From JANOYY01 sp043720395 (GTDB taxonomy: Bacteria; Actinomycetota; Acidimicrobiia; Acidimicrobiales; JANYDT01): a DNA stretch of 64,000 nt. The notes below the pieces were generated by a model. That model did no database searches, was not told where the DNA came from, and saw only the letters and a program-made list of their open reading frames with translations. Position numbers and translations under genes: made by a program. The DNA is taken from the NCBI GenBank assembly GCA_043720395.1, contig JAYSSR010000077.1:13782-77781 (forward strand), given 5' to 3'. Shown piece after piece: positions 60,330 to 64,000 of this stretch (within the stretch, counting starts at the first letter, position 1; every line of letters starts with the position of its first letter).

Positions 60330-60530
60330 GAAGTCCCGAACCGGGGGTGGCCGGGGCGTCGCCCTCCGGGCGAAGGGTCGCCGGCGGGCGCCGTGTCAAC
60401 CCGAAGGGCTCGGCCCCGAGGAACGAGGGGCTTGACACGGCGAACGCCAGCGACCCCCACGGCACCCCGCCAACCGGCGGGCCACGGAACCCGCCCGCAG
60501 GGCGGCAACGGCACCAGCTATCAGCGAGGT
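60330..60530. repeat. Hairpin region between ParB operon and excisionase gene
   Basis: Divergent intergenic region. It has the second copy of the 50-bp repeat (60391-60440) framed by CCGTGTCAA/TTGACACGG, and ACGGCAC or ACGGAAC tags at 60459, 60484 and 60508, spaced by 25 and 24 bases, with hairpins CCCGCC/GGCGGG and CCGCCC/GGGCGG in between. No clear -10/-35 pair could be fixed, although promoters for both directions must lie here or close by. Confidence 0.6.
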
Positions 60531-60599
60531 GTCACGCCGACCGGGGTTCGAGGGTGGGATCACTCACATGGAGCCGCACGACGACACCCGGAGCACGCC

Positions 60600-60941
60600 G
60601 TGATCCCCGACCCCGCCACACGCGCTTGCATCACCGCCGACGAAGCCTTCGCCGAGCTCGGCATCGACCGCACCACCGGGTACCGCGCCATCAAAGAAGG
60701 CACCTTCCCCGTGCCCGTCATTCGCGTCGGCCGGCTCATCCGGGTCCCCACCGCCGCGCTCCGCCGACTCCTCGACGCCGACGACAACGTCGAGAACCCG
60801 ACGGTCACCGACCAGTACGATGACGACCTCACCACCGAGATGCCGGCATCACCGGCACTCCGGCTGGTGCCTCGGCCCGAGCTGGCCCACCAACGCACAC
60901 AGGCCGCACGGCGGCCCGAACGTAACGGGGGCCACCCATGA
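60600..60941 (+). CDS. xis: Excisionase-like helix-turn-helix protein
   Basis: 113 residues from GTG 60600 (CGGAG upstream). The MerR/AlpA-type fold is visible: ITADEAFAELGIDRTTGYRA, IKEGTFPVPVIRVGRLIRVP, then TAALRRLLDADDN. Such proteins act as recombination directionality factors, bending DNA at att sites to promote excision by the integrase. Its ATGA overlap with the integrase gene supports this role. The C-terminal tail is polar and Arg-rich. Confidence 0.85.
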   Translation: MIPDPATRACITADEAFAELGIDRTTGYRAIKEGTFPVPVIRVGRLIRVPTAALRRLLDADDNVENPTVTDQYDDDLTTEMPASPALRLVPRPELAHQRTQAARRPERNGGHP

Positions 60942-62122
60942 GTCAACGAGGCGGCATCTATCGCCGTGGCAACACGTGGACGGTGTTCTGGCGGACCGAT
61001 ACCGCCGAGGGACGCAAGCAACACACCAAGGGCGGGTTCCGCACCAAGAAGGAAGCTCAGCAGTTCCTCACTGACACGCTGGCGGCGATTCAGGGGGGCG
61101 TGTTCCGCGAACCGTCGAAAGTCACCCTCGGCGAGTTTCTCACCGAACGCTGGCTGCCAGCGCGCGAGATGGGACTCCGACCGAGCACCTTCGCGAGCTA
61201 CCGGGGACTCGTCGAGCGGCACGTGCTTCCCGAGATCGGCCACGTGCAAATCCAACAGCTGTCGCCGGATCAGCTGGATCTGTTCTACTCGCGGCTCATG
61301 GCGCGTGATCTCGCGCCGAAGACCGTGCGGAACGTGCACGTGCTCATCCACCGCGCGCTCCGCGACGCCGTGCGCAAGAACCTCGTGCCTCGCAACGTCG
61401 CCGATGCAGCCGATCCGCCGAAGCTCAACCGTGCCGACCGGCAAGAGATGAAGACCTGGACGCCAGTGCAACTGCGCCAGTTCTTCGACGGCATCGCCCA
61501 TCATCGACTGGCCGCGGCCTACGTGCTCGCAGCCACCACCGGGATGCGGCGTGGCGAAGTGCTCGGAGTTCGTTGGCGTGACATCGACTTCAATTCCCGA
61601 CGGCTACACGTGCAGCAGACAGTCCTGTCCGTCGAGTACAAGCTCACCTTCGGTCGCCCCAAGACCAAGCGCGGCGAGCGGAAGATCGCCCTTGACCCCG
61701 AGACCATCCGCGTTCTCCGCGAGCACGGTCGCCGTCAGCAACAGGAGAAGGCGCTCCTCGGCGACGGCTACCACGAACACGACCTCGTGTTCGCCCGCGA
61801 GGACGGCACCCCGGTGCACCCCGACTACTTCTCGCAGACCTTTGACCGGACCGTGAAACGACTCGGCTTGCCGAAGATCAGGCTCCACGATCTACGACAC
61901 ACGCACGCCACTCTCGGCCTGGCGGCCGGCGTCGACGCCAAGGTGATGTCGGATCGCCTCGGCCATGCGACTTCGGCCTTCACCCAAGACATCTACATGC
62001 ACGCGATCCCTGCGAAGGAGGAAGCGGCGGCCGAGCAGATCGCCGACCTCGTTTTCGGCAGCGGCAGGCCGGCGCCGGAGCCTCATCGCGACTTCGAAGA
62101 CACCGGCGACAGCCGTCCCTGA
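60938..62122 (+). CDS. int: Tyrosine-type integrase
   Basis: 394 residues. An AP2-like arm-binding start (GGIYRRGNTWTVFWRTDTAE, TKKEAQQFLTDTLAAI), a SAM-like core-binding domain (TLGEFLTERWLPAREMG, LRPSTFASYRGLVERHV), and the catalytic domain with R204 (TTGMRRGEVLG), K242 or K244 (RPKTKRGERK), H317 and R320 (LHDLRHTHAT), H343 (LGHAT) and Y353 (DIYMH), all present. It catalyses site-specific integration and excision of the element. Lying at one edge next to a tRNA gene, it points to integration at or near the tRNA-Met 3' end, but the attachment core was not found. Confidence 0.93.
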   Translation: MSQRGGIYRRGNTWTVFWRTDTAEGRKQHTKGGFRTKKEAQQFLTDTLAAIQGGVFREPSKVTLGEFLTERWLPAREMGLRPSTFASYRGLVERHVLPEIGHVQIQQLSPDQLDLFYSRLMARDLAPKTVRNVHVLIHRALRDAVRKNLVPRNVADAADPPKLNRADRQEMKTWTPVQLRQFFDGIAHHRLAAAYVLAATTGMRRGEVLGVRWRDIDFNSRRLHVQQTVLSVEYKLTFGRPKTKRGERKIALDPETIRVLREHGRRQQQEKALLGDGYHEHDLVFAREDGTPVHPDYFSQTFDRTVKRLGLPKIRLHDLRHTHATLGLAAGVDAKVMSDRLGHATSAFTQDIYMHAIPAKEEAAAEQIADLVFGSGRPAPEPHRDFEDTGDSRP

Positions 62123-62192
62123 CAGACCGGCGTCCGCACGTACGTCAGGTCCCGGGTGGGCTCGGAAGAGTGAAGGTGGACAAAGTTGAGGA

Positions 62193-63734
62193 TCACGAGG
62201 GCAACACGATCAGTTCGATCTCGATGACGACAGCCTCGTCCGCCCCCGGCTCCAGGTTGCCGTGAGCGCTGGCGGAACCGATCAAAACGCCGTCATCGAC
62301 AATCTGGTCAGGGAGCACAAACTCCCCGTGCCTCGTGTACATCCTTGCACTGCCGCTCACGTAGACGAGGCGGAAGGGGCTTCCGCTGGTGAAGTCCGTC
62401 GTGTTCTCGACGAGGTCGGGCCGAGCGTCCGATGAAGAGATGTAGCCCCGCACCCGGAGTGAGTTCGCGGTCCCAGCGGGAACCAGAATTCGTGCCGTTG
62501 TCTCGTGAGCGGTCAACCGGGGCTCGACGTTCTCATTGGCAGAGTTGACTGCGAACAGTCGCACAACCACCCGGTCACCGAAGGGTGATACCGCCGTGAG
62601 ATCGTGAAAGGAGCCTGAGTCTGTCGCTCCTACCGGGCGCGCATCAAGAAACGACCTCTCGTCCCCATACGAGGGCGTGTTGATGTAAGAGTTCAAGACG
62701 GGGAACTCAGAAGGACCCGTGCGATCGGTGTTCCAATCCCAGTACTGGCGGTCGCCTGGGTAGAAGCGGCCGGAGGCTCCTTGTTCCGCTTCTTGGCACA
62801 TCTCCTCATCCAGAATCACGAGGGGAGTGAATGAGGACGCAAGAATCCCCGTCTTTCCCTCAAGGAGCACCGTCAGGAACTGCACATCACCGCACAGCGT
62901 CTCGGCACCGCTGACAAGCCCGGACACGCTCACCACTTTGCTCGTGCGTCCAATGTGCGCCACCACCCCTACGCCATCCCCCGCTGGCGCCAGCCCATTG
63001 GAGAGCACTGGTGACACAGCCCGCGGGTAGACAATCCGAACCCTGCCCTCGGTCTCGCCCGACGATCCAAAGTCGGCGCGGATCGTCCACTCCACAGTTT
63101 CGCCCGTCGTGGCGGTGACGCTCTGGGAGGCCAGCCCGGTTCGGTTCGACGTGCGCATTTCGCTATCGACTGAGAACGTTCGAGCGTCCACCTCGACTGA
63201 CGGCGCAAGGGATGGGTCTGACGTCGCCAACCGAATCACCGTGATCGACCCAGCCGCGATTGCAGCGAGCGCCACGACAAGGACCCCCAGGGCGCGAACC
63301 TTTGCTCGACCGCTCCCGTTACGAACGCGTTGCCCGAGGGGGATTAGAGCGATCAACACCAGCAGCGCTGCGAGGGCGAGCGCTACTTGGGTCGCACTCG
63401 ACCAAACCGAGAGCAGCGACAGCGCTCCGAGCACGCACTGAATGAGAACGAACGCGTCCTGTCGACGTGGGGTGGCGGCCGTCCATGCCTCGGTCGGGAG
63501 CTCGAGTCTGTGAGGAACTGTCGCGGGCTGGCCTGACCGCGAATCCCCCTCCGCCGCTTCCCCGAGCACAACTGGCCCGTCTTCCTCGATCTCGAGGATT
63601 TCGGCGTCGTTTGACGCATCGTCCGACACCCTCTCAGCCACGAAGACGATCGTACTTGCGCCGCCGGATGACAACCCTCGAGGCTCGGCGTCACGAGCGC
63701 ACGAGCCGAATGCCACCCACGACCCGTGCGCCAT
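62193..63734 (-). CDS. Membrane protein with large extracellular region, unknown
   Basis: 513 residues from ATG 63734; a later start is possible. An acidic cytoplasmic N-terminus (ILEIEEDGPVVLGEAAEGDS), three membrane segments (DAFVLIQCVLGALSLLSVW, QVALALAALLVLIALIPLG, LGVLVVALAAIAAGSITVI), then about 340 residues outside the cell rich in beta-strand-like sequence with Asp, Ser, Thr (for example FGDRVVVRLFAVNSANENVE) and two cysteines in the middle (ETLCGDVQ, DEEMCQEA). No family recognised. It stands between the integrase and the tRNA and could be cargo or flanking chromosome. Not related to conjugation in sequence. Confidence 0.65.
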   Translation of the reverse strand: MAHGSWVAFGSCARDAEPRGLSSGGASTIVFVAERVSDDASNDAEILEIEEDGPVVLGEAAEGDSRSGQPATVPHRLELPTEAWTAATPRRQDAFVLIQCVLGALSLLSVWSSATQVALALAALLVLIALIPLGQRVRNGSGRAKVRALGVLVVALAAIAAGSITVIRLATSDPSLAPSVEVDARTFSVDSEMRTSNRTGLASQSVTATTGETVEWTIRADFGSSGETEGRVRIVYPRAVSPVLSNGLAPAGDGVGVVAHIGRTSKVVSVSGLVSGAETLCGDVQFLTVLLEGKTGILASSFTPLVILDEEMCQEAEQGASGRFYPGDRQYWDWNTDRTGPSEFPVLNSYINTPSYGDERSFLDARPVGATDSGSFHDLTAVSPFGDRVVVRLFAVNSANENVEPRLTAHETTARILVPAGTANSLRVRGYISSSDARPDLVENTTDFTSGSPFRLVYVSGSARMYTRHGEFVLPDQIVDDGVLIGSASAHGNLEPGADEAVVIEIELIVLPS

Positions 63735-63803
63735 CGGTACCCGTATGCACCAGTAGGCGGACGTCGTGCTTACAAACTGCTGACATCAACCCGGTCCGGC
63801 AAC

Positions 63804-63843
63804 GTCAGAGGCCCTTTCCGATTTCCCGGAAAGGGCCTCTGAC
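63804..63843 (-). terminator. Perfect 17-bp hairpin after the tRNA gene
   Basis: Arms 63804-63820 and 63827-63843 pair perfectly, with a 6-base loop at 63821-63826. It lies just downstream of the 3' end of the tRNA, with transcription going left, and is a strong intrinsic-type terminator, though no clear T run follows on the minus strand. It may end the tRNA transcript and, from the other side, the membrane-protein promoter region lies close by. Confidence 0.7.
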
Positions 63844-63856
63844 CTGGTTCTTTACT

Positions 63857-63933
<77 letters not shown>

Positions 63934-64000
63934 GTGAAGGTGTGTCACTCTACGGCGATTTCGATCGGACGACAACCGATCGATTACTCGGGTGTGTGGC

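Overview
The window is GC-rich DNA (roughly two-thirds G+C by eye) from an actinobacterium. The evidence is a WhiB-type iron-sulfur regulator, a LysM/BTAD regulator, SCO6880/PrgI-type conjugation genes, and many GTG starts with 4-base ATGA/GTGA gene overlaps. Nothing in it fixes the genus. Almost everything reads as one large integrative and conjugative element (ICE) or a stack of mobile modules. An excisionase-like gene and a tyrosine integrase (60.6-62.1 kb) lie near an initiator tRNA-Met gene (63.86-63.93 kb) at the right edge. No second tRNA 3'-end copy is visible, so the left border is probably outside the window.

Layout. (1) 0-10.4 kb, minus then plus strand: a defence island. A short Argonaute operon (DREN/DUF4365-APAZ effector plus inactive PIWI protein, the SPARDA type) runs without a gap into a small ORF, a PemK/MazF-like toxin, a protein with a sigma-region-4-like helix-turn-helix, a zf-HC2 protein and a Rad50/SMC-type ATPase. 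Next come a DUF2188 protein, an antitoxin/PIN-toxin pair with a clear promoter and operator, an HNH nuclease-like protein and an IS110 remnant. (2) 10.4-22.8 kb: a TetR regulator, then a long Tad/Flp pilus operon (prepilin peptidase, SAF, TadZ, TadA, TadB, TadC, pilin-like, TadE/G proteins) ending in a LysM-BTAD protein. (3) 22.8-29.5 kb: an accessory cluster of a STAND ATPase with helical repeats, a cupin, an SDR, a methyltransferase, a cupin-like protein and a sugar nucleotidyltransferase. (4) 29.5-35.8 kb: a cell-wall hydrolase and type IV secretion genes (pilin-like, VirB6-like, SCO6880/PrgI, VirB4). (5) 35.9-40.6 kb: an MFS transporter, a CHC2-Toprim primase, and a small defence block with a nuclease-like protein, a winged-helix-like protein and a TIR protein. 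(6) 40.7-46.6 kb: a regulator-like protein, the coupling protein (VirD4/TraG) and a large ArdC-like protein. (7) 47.0-50.3 kb: an astacin metalloprotease with an inserted beta-propeller, an IS5-family element, and a transposase/DUF1203 fusion remnant. (8) 50.4-60.3 kb, minus strand: a MobF relaxase-helicase, an Abi-like protein, an ArdC antirestriction protein, WhiB, a winged-helix protein and ParB.

Two non-coding systems stand out. Four arrays of 12-bp iterons (core CGGGAG or CGGGAC, read toward the gene) sit upstream of the regulator-like gene and/or coupling protein, the ArdC-like gene, the relaxase, and the WhiB operon. They look like the operator of a shared transfer regulon. Separately, the 55.9-60.6 kb intergenic regions carry a family of GC-rich hairpins with differing arms spaced by ACGGCAC, plus two copies of a 50-bp repeat.

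Together the modules give integration and excision (Xis, Int), DNA processing (relaxase, ArdC, primase, ParB), DNA export (coupling protein, type IV secretion genes, hydrolase), perhaps surface attachment (Tad), and several layers of anti-phage or anti-plasmid defence.
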